51,192 nt of DNA from assembly GCA_934162285.1 (NCBI GenBank), contig CAKPHY010000008.1, positions 1 through 51,192 on the forward strand, in the 5' to 3' direction. Each line of letters opens with the position of its first letter. Within the stretch, counting starts at the first letter, position 1. The position numbers and the translations under genes were made by a program. Below, piece after piece: positions 14,004 to 22,721 of this stretch. Below the pieces are notes generated by a model. The model was not told the DNA's origin. It saw only the letters and a list, made by a program, of their open reading frames with translations, and did not search any database. The stretch comes from an uncultured Bacilli bacterium (GTDB lineage: Bacteria > Bacillota_I > Bacilli_A > RF39 > UBA660).

Positions 14004-15302
14004 GTGAATGACGCGATTGTATCAAAAGACATTTATATTGTTGTAAATAAGACCATTTTAAACGATTCAGATCGCGAAATTTTAGTCATGTTATACCAAC
14101 CAATAGTTGGTGCTTTAGCCATTAGTCTATACTTTACATTATGGTCAAATTTAGATCGAACAAGTTTTACATCAGAAGAATATTTACATGAAGAATTGGC
14201 AAGGAAAATTGGTGTTAGTTTAACTTCAATTTTTGAAAGTCGTCAAAAATTAGAAGCAGTTGGTCTTATAAAAACTTATTTAAAAAAAGATAGTGTAAAT
14301 AATTATATATATGAATTATATTCACCTCTTAATCCTCATGATATTTTTAATAATCCACTCTTAAATACTGTTTTATATACTAATCTTGGTAAAAGTGAAT
14401 ATAAAAAACTTGTTGATTATTTTAGTATTCCTCATATTGATATGAATGGATACACAGATATTTCTTGTAATTTTACAGATATATTTGAAACAATGGCTCT
14501 TGATCAATCTGAAGGAGCTTATGACCAAATAAGAAAAAAGAATTTTAATAATGTTCAACTAAATAATGGTATGGATTTAAATTTAATTTTAAATATGATA
14601 CCTGATGAAATGTTAAACAAAAGAAGCATTACGAAAGAAATCAAAGATTATATTTGTAAACTATCTTTTATTTATAACCTTGATACTGATTCGATCAAAG
14701 AATTAATTAGTAATTCAATTGATGATAAAAAAATGATTGATAAATCATTATTAAAAGATAATTGTGCTCAATACTATAGTTTTGAAAATGGTGGTAAAAA
14801 TCCGACACTTATTTATCGAACTCAACCGGAACGCTTACGTTCAAGTGTACCTAGTACTTCTAAAAAAGCTAAAGCTATTTATGCTTTTGAAACAACATCA
14901 CCAAGGGATTTTCTTCTTAGTAAATATAATGGGGCAACATTGAGTAAAAATGATACCAATTTACTAGAACATTTATTATGTGATATGGATTTAAAAGCCG
15001 GGGTCGTAAATGTTTTAATCGATTATGTTTTAAGAATAAATGATAATAAATTACCTAAAAATTATGTTGATGCAGTTGCTAGTCAATGGAAACGTGCTAA
15101 TATTGAAACTGTTGAAGAAGCAATGGCTATGGCGAAAAAAGAATATCAAAAGAAAAAAGTAGGGACAACAGTTATAAATACGACTTCTAAAACTTCAACT
15201 ATAAAACCAACTCCTAAATGGTTAGATGAGAAGATCGATTTAGTAGAAGCAACTAATGAAGAAAAACAAGAAATTGAAGATTTATTAAGTGAATTTAAGT
15301 AG
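14004..15302 (+). CDS. dnaB: replication initiation and membrane attachment protein DnaB
   Basis: The start is placed at GTG 14004 with GAGGTGG five bases upstream; an alternative GTG at 13995 lies inside that Shine-Dalgarno sequence. The 433-residue product fits Firmicute DnaB (helicase co-loader), not the helicase. It has an N-terminal winged-helix region (LYQPIVGALAISLYFTLWS), a degenerate middle, and a C-terminal DnaB_2/DnaD-like helical domain (about residues 300-375, with FLLSKYNG and YVDAVASQWKR). It works with DnaD and DnaI to load the replicative helicase at oriC and restart sites. dnaI follows after 8 bases, the usual order. Confidence 0.9.
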   Translation: MNDAIVSKDIYIVVNKTILNDSDREILVMLYQPIVGALAISLYFTLWSNLDRTSFTSEEYLHEELARKIGVSLTSIFESRQKLEAVGLIKTYLKKDSVNNYIYELYSPLNPHDIFNNPLLNTVLYTNLGKSEYKKLVDYFSIPHIDMNGYTDISCNFTDIFETMALDQSEGAYDQIRKKNFNNVQLNNGMDLNLILNMIPDEMLNKRSITKEIKDYICKLSFIYNLDTDSIKELISNSIDDKKMIDKSLLKDNCAQYYSFENGGKNPTLIYRTQPERLRSSVPSTSKKAKAIYAFETTSPRDFLLSKYNGATLSKNDTNLLEHLLCDMDLKAGVVNVLIDYVLRINDNKLPKNYVDAVASQWKRANIETVEEAMAMAKKEYQKKKVGTTVINTTSKTSTIKPTPKWLDEKIDLVEATNEEKQEIEDLLSEFK

Positions 15303-15310
15303 GTGAAAAT

Positions 15311-16213
15311 ATGTTAAAAATAAGTAATATGGCAACCATAAGTCCTGAATTAGAAACCAATTTAAAAAAATCATTTACTGAAGCAATGAAAGATGAAAAA
15401 TTTCAAAGGCTTATTTCTAAGTTAAGAATTAAAGAAGATGTTTTAATTCGTTATACTTCTGAATTAGAAGATAGTGCAATTGAATATGATCATTGTCTTC
15501 ATTGTAAATCTTTATTAGAATGTCAAAATAAAATAGAAGGTTATGCTTATATTCCAACTTGTAAAGGTGATCACATTGAATTTAACTATCGTTCTTGTAA
15601 ATATCAGGAAAAAATGTTAAAAGAAACATCATTTTTAAAAAATGTTTATTATGTAGATATTCCTGAGAATATTAAAATTGCTCGTATGAAAGATATTTAT
15701 ACTGATGATAAAGCACGTTATAATGTAATAAAATACTTAAAAAAATTTATTAATGATCCCACTACTAAAGGATTATATCTTCATGGTAATTTTGGTTGTG
15801 GAAAAACATTTTTAATAACGGCTGCTTTTAATGAATTAGCTAGAAAAAATATTAAAAGTGCTATTATTTTCTGGCCATCATTTTTAAAAAAATTAAAAAG
15901 TAGTTTTGATAGTGATTTCAGTGAAATATTTGAAAAAGTTAAAAAAATCCCTGTTCTTTTAATTGATGATATTGGAGCTGAGAATATGACACCATGGGCT
16001 CGTGATGAAATTCTTTGTCCTATTCTTCAATATCGAATGGAAGAAAGTCTTAGTACATTTTTTACCTCTAATTTGAATATAAATGAATTAGAAGTACATC
16101 TTTCATTAAGTAAAGAAGGGGTAGATACTGTGAAAGCTAAGCGAATAATTTCTAGAATAGAACAACTAACAACTGATTCTGAAATGATCAGTAGAAATTT
16201 GAGAAATAAATGA
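15311..16213 (+). CDS. dnaI: helicase loader DnaI
   Basis: The 300-residue protein has an N-terminal Cys-rich zinc-binding region (CLHCKSLLEC, CKG, SCKYQ; about residues 60-100) that contacts the replicative helicase. It also has an AAA+ domain with Walker A GNFGCGKT at ~159-166, Walker B VLLIDDIGAE at ~214-223 and sensor 1 FFTSN near 254. DnaI is the ATPase that opens and loads the hexameric helicase. The stop overlaps the next start by 4 bases (ATGA). Confidence 0.95.
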   Translation: MLKISNMATISPELETNLKKSFTEAMKDEKFQRLISKLRIKEDVLIRYTSELEDSAIEYDHCLHCKSLLECQNKIEGYAYIPTCKGDHIEFNYRSCKYQEKMLKETSFLKNVYYVDIPENIKIARMKDIYTDDKARYNVIKYLKKFINDPTTKGLYLHGNFGCGKTFLITAAFNELARKNIKSAIIFWPSFLKKLKSSFDSDFSEIFEKVKKIPVLLIDDIGAENMTPWARDEILCPILQYRMEESLSTFFTSNLNINELEVHLSLSKEGVDTVKAKRIISRIEQLTTDSEMISRNLRNK

Positions 16214-18060
16214 AAAGATCAGTTTTAAGTATTGAAAATATTGTCATTAAAAATCGTTTAATGAGTTTAGAAACGATCAAAAAAGAATTAAAGATTAGTA
16301 AAAATACTTCTTTAATTCGTTTTTTAGTAGACTTTTTAAAGAAAAAGATATCTGAGATCAATTTGAGTTCTGATTTAGATGATTTAAGATTTGTTTATAA
16401 AGTTTTAAATTATATAAAACCACGAAATGAAGAAGAGTTTTTAATTGTTGAAAAAGAATTAAAAAGCGTTTTAGAATTAATTTATAATAAAGAAAAAATC
16501 TTTGATGAAAATAATCCTTTAAATGAATATTTAAAAACTTTAGAAGAATATATTCAAGTTTTTTTAATCGAAACTAAACTTTCATTATCAGAAACTAAAA
16601 CTAAACCATTACCAGTGCTTGATCCTAAAAAGTTAAAAAAATTAGCTTGTTCTTTACTTTTTAGACGTTATAATTTTGAATATTTTCGCTCTTTAACGTC
16701 TTATTATCATGAAGTCTATAATATAAAAATAAAGGATAAAAATATTTTAATTAGGATTATCAATGAATATTTAAAAAAGCCTGATAAAAGAGAATTTTAT
16801 AATAAAATAATTTCTTTATTTATTAATTCTTCTAACTTAAATTTAACTTTAGAAGAGATTAAAGAAATAAGTACTAAAATAGAATTTATGACTAATTTTA
16901 ATAATTTATCAACTAAAGAATTAGGTTTATTTAAAGAATTATTAATGTTTATTTCTAAAGAAAAAATAGATTCAAATAATTTAGTTGATCATCTTGATAA
17001 AAGATTTAATATTTGTACATTTCCTGTTTCTGAAAAAATTGATTTAGCATCTAAACTAGTAGATATGCGTGATCGCTTGATCTTTACTATTGATTCTAAT
17101 GGAACTAAAATTTTTGATGATGCTTTTTCTTTTGAAGAGTCTCAAGATGGAACTATTAAATTAGGTATTTATTTAGTAGACTTAAGTTTTATAAAACCTA
17201 ATAGTTATTATGATAAATATGCCCATAATCATTTTGCAACAATTTATTTAGAAGATGAAAATATTCAGATGTTTCCTGAACGTATAAATAATTTTGCATT
17301 AAGTCATGGTGAAAAAAGAGCATTTGCTTTTTCTTTCCGATTTACTAAAAATTTTGAATTTATAGATTGTTCAATTGATAAAGCTTTAATAAAAGTAAGA
17401 ACTAATTTAAATTATGATGAAGTTGAAAAAATTTTAGAAGATCATACTAATGAACTTTATATGCCACTTAAAAATTTATCAATAATATCTGATGCTTTAA
17501 GTGATTCTTATGGTTCTATCGATAAATATCATCAAATTAAAAAAATAGCTAAACAATTATTAGGTGAAAGAGTACCAGAATGTTTTGAAAATATTGCTTG
17601 TGGTAATCGCATTGTTACATCTGGTATGATTTATCTAAATCATTATTTAGCAATGTATTTTTATGAACATCATTTGCCGTTTATTTATTGTAATAATGAT
17701 TTTGCTTCTAAGAGTTCGATGGAAACATTAAGTCGTGAATTTCGTAACGATAAAGAAATTCTAAATATTTTAAAAATAATTTCACCGTTATATCGACCTT
17801 CTTATTTTTCAAGTGTTAATATGGGTCATATGGGACTTGGATTAGAAGCTTATTGTAAAGCTACTAACCCCATTAGAATGTATGTTTCATTATATATTCA
17901 AAGAATGCTTGATGATTTATTTATTAATGGGTTTTCTAAAGATCAATATTTAGAAAAGTATCAAGATGTTTCTAATGTTGCTAAAGAATTTTCTGATTTA
18001 CAAGACCGTAATCGTGAATATACTTTAGCTTATACAAGATTAAAGAAAAGAAATTGTTAG
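16210..18060 (+). CDS. RNB-domain (RNase II/R-like) protein with altered active site
   Basis: The 616-residue protein overlaps dnaI by 4 bases. The first ~270 residues are helical and unlike the cold-shock domains of RNase R. From about 285 it follows the RNB catalytic core: MRDRLIFTID, FDDAFSFEE, GIYLVDLSFI, YDKYAHNHFATIYL, MFPERINNFALSHGEKRAFAF, and near the C-terminus the YRPSYFSS...GHMGLGLEAYCKATNPIRMY segment, which is the conserved Y-x-HF-GL-xYxHFTSPIRRY block. Of the four acidic metal ligands in the TID-x5-D-x-DD motif, D295, D303 and D304 are kept but the second is Ile301. It may be a weakened or specialised 3'-5' exoribonuclease, or an RNA-binding pseudoenzyme. No S1 domain is visible at the end. 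Confidence 0.82.
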   Translation: MKRSVLSIENIVIKNRLMSLETIKKELKISKNTSLIRFLVDFLKKKISEINLSSDLDDLRFVYKVLNYIKPRNEEEFLIVEKELKSVLELIYNKEKIFDENNPLNEYLKTLEEYIQVFLIETKLSLSETKTKPLPVLDPKKLKKLACSLLFRRYNFEYFRSLTSYYHEVYNIKIKDKNILIRIINEYLKKPDKREFYNKIISLFINSSNLNLTLEEIKEISTKIEFMTNFNNLSTKELGLFKELLMFISKEKIDSNNLVDHLDKRFNICTFPVSEKIDLASKLVDMRDRLIFTIDSNGTKIFDDAFSFEESQDGTIKLGIYLVDLSFIKPNSYYDKYAHNHFATIYLEDENIQMFPERINNFALSHGEKRAFAFSFRFTKNFEFIDCSIDKALIKVRTNLNYDEVEKILEDHTNELYMPLKNLSIISDALSDSYGSIDKYHQIKKIAKQLLGERVPECFENIACGNRIVTSGMIYLNHYLAMYFYEHHLPFIYCNNDFASKSSMETLSREFRNDKEILNILKIISPLYRPSYFSSVNMGHMGLGLEAYCKATNPIRMYVSLYIQRMLDDLFINGFSKDQYLEKYQDVSNVAKEFSDLQDRNREYTLAYTRLKKRNC

Positions 18061-18104
18061 AATAAATATATAATTAAAGTATTAATATAGTCAAAAAGAT
18101 TTAC

Positions 18105-18133
18105 TTGACAAACATAAAAAATAAGACTATTAT
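18105..18133 (+). promoter_or_regulatory. promoter of the thrS T-box transcript
   Basis: TTGACA (18105-18110), 17-base spacer, TATTAT (18128-18133). Confidence 0.75.
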
Positions 18134-18139
18134 TATTCA

Positions 18140-18341
18140 TATAAAGCGATGAAATAGGACACGATTATTAATTAATCTTTAAAGAGAACTTATGGTTGGT
18201 GGAAATAAGTAAGAAAAATTAATGATTACTCCCTAAGAGCTGAACTCGAAAGAGAATTCCGGATTAATCCGTTATCAAATTAAGTTATAAGGTAGGATGG
18301 TACCGCGTTTAAACGCTCCTTTAATAGGATGCGTTTTTTTA
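18140..18341 (+). promoter_or_regulatory. T-box riboswitch controlling thrS (Thr specifier)
   Basis: The T-box core AGGATGGTACCGCG lies at 18293-18306, preceded by stem I with the AGGACACGA element near 18157 and an ATTAAT/ATTAAT helix. The bulge on the 3' side of that helix reads GATTACTCC, putting the specifier ACT (Thr) at 18228-18230, consistent with thrS downstream. The terminator hairpin AACGC-TCCT...AGGA-TGCGTT with a T7 run is at 18313-18341 and competes with the T-box antiterminator. Uncharged tRNA-Thr would bind and permit transcription of thrS. The intergenic stretch 18061-18360 holds nothing else. Confidence 0.93.
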
Positions 18342-18360
18342 TTGGAAAGGAAGAGGAAAA

Positions 18361-20124
18361 ATGGTAAACATTAAAGAAGACGAAAAATTAAGTGTATTAA
18401 ATCATAGTTGTGCTCATTTACTTGCACAAGCAGTAAAACATTTATATCCACAAGCTAAATTTTGGGTAGGACCTGTAATAGAAGATGGTTTTTATTACGA
18501 TATTGATTTAGGTGATGTAACTTTAACAGAAGAAGATTTGCCTAAAATTGAAAAAGAAATGAAGAAAATTTCTAAAGATGGTAAAAGAATAGTAAGACAT
18601 GAACTTACAAAAGAAGAAGCATTAGAAATGTTTAAAGACGATCCTTATAAAATTGATTTGATTTCGAGAATGGATGAAAATGAAACTACTATTTCATGTT
18701 ATACTCAAGGAGATTTCACGGATTTATGTCGAGGGCCACATGTTGAAACTGTAAAAGAACTTAAACATTTTAAATTATTAAAAGTAAGTGGTGCTTATTG
18801 GAAGGGCGACGCTAATAATAAAATGTTACAAAGAATTTATGGAGTTGCTTTTTATGATGAAGAATCTTTAAATGTTCATTTAAAAGAATTAGAAGAAGCT
18901 AAAGAAAGAGATCATAGAAAAATTGGTAAAGATTTGGATATTTTCATGAATCATGATTTAGTAGGAAAGGGTATGCCTTTATGGCTTCCAAATGGAGCAA
19001 TTGTTAGAAAACAACTTGAAAATTATATTTATAAAAAAGAACAAGAATTAGGATATTTACATGTTTATACTCCGTGTGTTGGAACTGTTGATTTATATAA
19101 AACATCTGGTCACTGGGATCATTATAAAGAAAATATGTTTCCATCAATGAAAGTTGATGATGAAGAATTTGTTTTAAGACCAATGAATTGCCCTCATCAC
19201 ATGTTAATATATGGAAATGAAATTCATTCTTATCGTGATTTACCAATTAGAATAGGTGAATTTGCAACTGATTTTCGATATGAAGCCAGCGGTGCTGTTA
19301 AAGGACTTGAAAGAGTTCGTTGCATGTGTCAAAATGATGCTCATTTATTTGTAACTCCTGAACAAATTAAAGATGAATTTAAAAAAGTTGTTTCTTTAAT
19401 TTTAGATGTTTATAAAGATTTTAATATTAAAAATTATACATTTAGATTATCTTTAAGAGATAAAGAAGATAAAGAAAAATATTTTGATGATGATGATATG
19501 TGGAATATGGCTGAGTCAAAACTTCGTGAGGTTTTAAATGAACTAGGAGTAGTTTATCATGAAGCCATTGGAGAAGCGGCTTTTTATGGGCCAAAACTAG
19601 ATGTTGAAGTTAAACCTGCTGTTGGAGCAGAAGTAACTTTATCAACTTGTCAATTAGATTTCTTACTTCCAAGAAGGTTTAATTTATCTTATATTGATTC
19701 AAAAGGAGAAAAGCAAGTACCAGTAGTACTTCATCGTGCTATTTTTGGAACATTTGATAGATTTACAGCTTTTATTTTAGAAGAAACTAAGGGTGCTTTA
19801 CCATTATGGCTTGCTCCAGTTCAAGTAAATATTATTCCTGTTAATAATGAATTTCATCTTGAATATGCAACTTTAATAAAAGATATGTTATTATCTCATG
19901 GTATAAGAGTAAATCTTGATAGTAGAAATGAAAAATTATCATATAAAATGCGTGAAAGTCAAACTAAGAAAATTCCTTTAACTTTAGTTATTGGTGATAA
20001 AGAAAGAGATAACAAAGAAATAAGCTACCGTAAATTTGGTAGTCAAGAAACAACAACTGTTTCTGATTTAGAATTTGTTAAACTTGTAGATGAATGCATT
20101 GAAAATAAAAAAGCTAATATATAA
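18361..20124 (+). CDS. thrS: threonyl-tRNA synthetase, TGS domain absent
   Basis: ATG 18361 follows GGAAAGGAAGAGG. The 587-residue protein starts directly in the N2 editing domain (LNHSCAHLLAQAVKHLYP, HxxxH; CRGPHVE near 122). The catalytic core follows with motif 1, motif 2 (FRYEASG..LERVRCMCQNDAH) and the zinc ligands (RPMNCPHHM), then motif 3 and the C-terminal anticodon-binding domain. Typical bacterial ThrRS is ~640 residues because of an N-terminal TGS (N1) domain, which is missing here; no in-frame sequence upstream could encode it. It charges tRNA-Thr and is controlled by the preceding T-box. Confidence 0.97.
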   Translation: MVNIKEDEKLSVLNHSCAHLLAQAVKHLYPQAKFWVGPVIEDGFYYDIDLGDVTLTEEDLPKIEKEMKKISKDGKRIVRHELTKEEALEMFKDDPYKIDLISRMDENETTISCYTQGDFTDLCRGPHVETVKELKHFKLLKVSGAYWKGDANNKMLQRIYGVAFYDEESLNVHLKELEEAKERDHRKIGKDLDIFMNHDLVGKGMPLWLPNGAIVRKQLENYIYKKEQELGYLHVYTPCVGTVDLYKTSGHWDHYKENMFPSMKVDDEEFVLRPMNCPHHMLIYGNEIHSYRDLPIRIGEFATDFRYEASGAVKGLERVRCMCQNDAHLFVTPEQIKDEFKKVVSLILDVYKDFNIKNYTFRLSLRDKEDKEKYFDDDDMWNMAESKLREVLNELGVVYHEAIGEAAFYGPKLDVEVKPAVGAEVTLSTCQLDFLLPRRFNLSYIDSKGEKQVPVVLHRAIFGTFDRFTAFILEETKGALPLWLAPVQVNIIPVNNEFHLEYATLIKDMLLSHGIRVNLDSRNEKLSYKMRESQTKKIPLTLVIGDKERDNKEISYRKFGSQETTTVSDLEFVKLVDECIENKKANI

Positions 20125-20143
20125 ATTTTGAATATATTTTTTG

Positions 20144-20172
20144 AACATATACTTTTTGTATATGTTTTTTTT
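20144..20172 (+). terminator. terminator after thrS
   Basis: AACATATAC-TTTTT-GTATATGTT followed by T6-8. Confidence 0.85.
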
Positions 20173-20225
20173 GTATTTTAATTTTACTAATAGTAGATTA
20201 TTTAAGTGATATTTTAAAACATTTA

Positions 20226-20234
20226 TGTTATAAT
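20226..20234 (+). promoter_or_regulatory. extended -10 upstream of the cadherin-like surface protein
   Basis: TGT-TATAAT. The region from here to 20349 contains a 13-codon mini-ORF at 20260 (MKLVLIDNYQRIK) with its own GAGGGTTG. This could be a leader peptide or a chance frame; nothing else is recognisable. Confidence 0.4.
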
Positions 20235-20349
20235 TTTAATAGAATAGAGGGTTGTTAGATGAAATTAGTATTAATAGATAATTATCAACGGATTAAATAG
20301 AAATGAATGTTATTAAAATAAGCAAATATTTACTCAAAGGAGGAATTTT

Positions 20350-21831
20350 ATGAAAAAATATTTGAAGCTTCTTTTATTATTAATGATCTTTCCAATTGCT
20401 GTAAAAGCTGCTGAAGTTAATGTCAGTTTAAGTTGTCCTGAAGGTGCCACTTTAAATAGTGAAATTAGTTGTACCATTTCTATTAATACTCAAGTTAAAT
20501 TTAAAGGTTTAACAGGAAAATATGATTTGGGTGAAAGTTTTAGTTATGTAAGTTTTACTCCAAAAAGTAATTTTGTCGTTAGTGATTCATCTGCAAGTGG
20601 CTTTGCCATTAGTAATACTGCTGGAAAAAGTGGTAAATTTGATATAGGTGTATTAAAAGTAAAACTATTAAAATCAGGTACATTGATGATAAATTCTTTA
20701 TCTGGAAGCGATATTGATGATAAAGCATATACTATGGATAATCTAAAACTAGATATTAAAGTTTTATCATCTATTAATACTTTAGATTCCTTAAGTATTA
20801 ATGGTCATAAATTAGATCAAACGTTTAAAAATGATACTTTAAATTACACTGCAATTGTTGATGCTGATAGTATTACTATTGAGGCAACTTTAACTGATTC
20901 TAAAAGTAAAATAAGTGGAACTGGTAAAAAAGAACTTAAAGTTGGAATTAATAAATTTTCTATTGTTGTTTTATCAGAAAGTGGTAGTAAAAAAACTTAT
21001 ACTTTAATGGTTACTCGTCCTAGTAAAGAAGATGAAGAATTTATTACTCAACTTTCAGCTAAAGGTTATAATATTAAATTTGAAAATACTAAATCTGATT
21101 ATATTTTAAAAGTAGGAGCTAAAACCAGTGAAGTTGAAATAGGAGCAACTCTTGCTAGTAATAAATATTCGTTTGTTACTTCTTATGGACCGCGTATTAT
21201 TGAATTAAAAGGTGATACAACTGAAGCTTTAATTAAAGTAAAAAATCAAGCAGGAACTATTAAAACTTATAAAATAACCATTATTAAAGAATCATCAAGC
21301 TTGAGTTCTAATGCAAATATAAAAAGTATAAAAATAGAGAATTATACTTTTGATTTTGATAATAATATTTCTAATTATGACTTAACTATTGGAAATGAAG
21401 ATCGTTTAAATTTTGAAGTAACTTTAGAAGATCCCAAAGCTAAATACGAGATAATTGGTAATCAAAATCTAACTAATGGAAGTCAAATTGTAATAAGAGT
21501 AACAGCTGAAGATGGTAGTATAAATGTGTTTACTTTAGATGTTGTTAAAAAAGAAACCAAAGATGATATTGTTTGTTTAAATGATGATCAAAATAAAGCA
21601 ATTAACTTCTTAATGGGCTTTGGATGTGGAGTTTTATTAATGACCCTTATTTTTATTGCTTATATCTGTAATAAAAAAGGTAAAGAAAAACAAAAAGAAA
21701 CAAAACAAGAGATTTATAAATCAAACAATAATGAAGAAGAATTTCTTTATGAAGGATATCCTGAATATAATGTAAATAATAACTATGAACAAAATAATTA
21801 TAGTAATTACTATAATCAAAATAATAATTAA
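20350..21831 (+). CDS. surface protein with cadherin-like beta-sandwich domains and C-terminal anchor
   Basis: AAAGGAGGA precedes ATG 20350. The 493-residue product has a Sec signal (MKKYLKLLLLLMIFPIAVKA, cleavage before AEVNV). A cohesin-like beta domain follows (about 22-140). Then come three ~85-residue repeats of the bacterial cadherin-like beta-sandwich type, each starting with a SLSINGHKLDQTF..N-x-Y-like strand and ending KTYTLMVTRP, KTYKITIIKES or NVFTLDVVKKE. Residues ~418-440 form a membrane helix (FLMGFGCGVLLMTLIFIAYI), followed by a basic stop-transfer and an N/Y-rich cytoplasmic tail. Likely role: cell-wall-associated adhesion or scaffold. The first repeat lies at about 142-225 and the last at about 320-402. 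Confidence 0.82.
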   Translation: MKKYLKLLLLLMIFPIAVKAAEVNVSLSCPEGATLNSEISCTISINTQVKFKGLTGKYDLGESFSYVSFTPKSNFVVSDSSASGFAISNTAGKSGKFDIGVLKVKLLKSGTLMINSLSGSDIDDKAYTMDNLKLDIKVLSSINTLDSLSINGHKLDQTFKNDTLNYTAIVDADSITIEATLTDSKSKISGTGKKELKVGINKFSIVVLSESGSKKTYTLMVTRPSKEDEEFITQLSAKGYNIKFENTKSDYILKVGAKTSEVEIGATLASNKYSFVTSYGPRIIELKGDTTEALIKVKNQAGTIKTYKITIIKESSSLSSNANIKSIKIENYTFDFDNNISNYDLTIGNEDRLNFEVTLEDPKAKYEIIGNQNLTNGSQIVIRVTAEDGSINVFTLDVVKKETKDDIVCLNDDQNKAINFLMGFGCGVLLMTLIFIAYICNKKGKEKQKETKQEIYKSNNNEEEFLYEGYPEYNVNNNYEQNNYSNYYNQNNN

Positions 21832-21853
21832 GAAACTTTATGTTTCTTTTTTT
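21830..21853 (+). terminator. terminator after cadherin-like protein
   Basis: AAGAAAC-TTTAT-GTTTCTT followed by a T run. Confidence 0.8.
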
Positions 21854-21897
21854 GGTATAAAAATAAATAGAATTAATACTATTTAATAGGTGATAAA

Positions 21898-22395
21898 GTG
21901 ATTAATAAAAAAAATATTTGGTTTTTAACACTTTTTAGTTTAATTCTAGCATTAAGTGTCTATTATGTAACAATGCCATCAGAACTTTTACTTGATGTTT
22001 ATAACAACAATGGCGAAACAAAAAAAGATACCGATGTTATCAATATTGAAGAAACAGATATTATATCGGTTTATCGTTTAGAACAAGAAACAAAAATTAA
22101 TGAAGAATTAGATGTATTAAAGTTGATTCTACTAGATAATGAAGCAAGTATTGATAAGAAAAATGAAGCTTATAATAAAATGCAAAATTTGCAAAAAATA
22201 AAGGGTTTAGAAAATTTAATTGAAGATCAAATTGATCAAGAATTAAAACTTAAAGCTTTTGTTAAAATTCAAGACAATACTATTAATGTTATTGTTAGAA
22301 ATGATAAACATGATGTGAGTTTAGCCAATAAAATAATGAATTTAGTTCAAAAACACTTTGAAGAAAAAAAATACATTTCTGTTAAATTTGAATAA
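21898..22395 (+). CDS. spoIIIAH: SpoIIIAH-like protein
   Basis: GTG 21898 is preceded by AGGTGAT. The 165-residue protein begins MINKKNIWFLTLFSLILALSVYYVTMP, the N-terminal signature of SpoIIIAH (short basic start, one membrane helix, YYV). A ~60-residue helical linker follows, and then a C-terminal ring-building (EscJ/PrgK-like) domain: ENLIEDQIDQELKLKAFVKIQDNTINVIV ... VSLANKIMNLVQKHF. In spore formers SpoIIIAH sits in the mother-cell membrane and pairs with SpoIIQ to form the feeding-tube channel. The rest of a spoIIIA operon (AA-AG) is not adjacent. It is followed by gerE and gerM in the same orientation. Confidence 0.8.
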   Translation: MINKKNIWFLTLFSLILALSVYYVTMPSELLLDVYNNNGETKKDTDVINIEETDIISVYRLEQETKINEELDVLKLILLDNEASIDKKNEAYNKMQNLQKIKGLENLIEDQIDQELKLKAFVKIQDNTINVIVRNDKHDVSLANKIMNLVQKHFEEKKYISVKFE

Positions 22396-22463
22396 CAATA
22401 TTTTCGTTCTCGCATAAAATAACAATGAGATATAATAAACCACCCTTAGGAAGTGAGGAATAA

Positions 22464-22670
22464 ATGAAAAATAGTATTCTAAGTAAACGCGAGAAAGAAG
22501 TATTTGATTTATTGATTTTAAATAATTCAACACAAGATATTGCTAATAATTTAAAAATAAGTGAAAAAACTGTAAGAAATCATATTTCAAATGTAATGCA
22601 AAAATTAGGTGTAAAAAGTAGAGCTGTAGCTGTTGTTGAATTGTTAAAATTGAACGAAATTTCATTATAG
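22464..22670 (+). CDS. gerE: GerE-type LuxR-family sporulation regulator
   Basis: The 68-residue protein consists only of a LuxR/GerE helix-turn-helix: LSKREKEVFDLLILNNSTQD, IANNLKISEKTVRNHISNVMQKLGV, AVVELLKL. Free-standing GerE (about 74 residues in Bacillus) is the late mother-cell transcription factor. The small size without a receiver or ligand domain, plus neighbouring spoIIIAH-like and gerM genes, supports this over a generic LuxR protein; in Bacillus subtilis gerE and gerM are also close neighbours. GAAGTGAGG is the ribosome binding site. CATAAAATA at 22413-22421 resembles a sigma-E/K -10, but a TATAAT at 22431 is also present. Confidence 0.82.
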   Translation: MKNSILSKREKEVFDLLILNNSTQDIANNLKISEKTVRNHISNVMQKLGVKSRAVAVVELLKLNEISL

Positions 22671-22698
22671 TATTAGTTTTAAACTAATACTATTTCTT
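22668..22698 (+). terminator. hairpin between gerE and gerM
   Basis: AGTATTAGTTT (22669-22679) and AAACTAATACT (22681-22691) are perfect 11-bp arms overlapping the gerE stop. The T run after it is short, so termination may be partial. Confidence 0.5.
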
Positions 22699-22721
22699 TA
22701 AAAAATAATTTGGGGTGAAAT

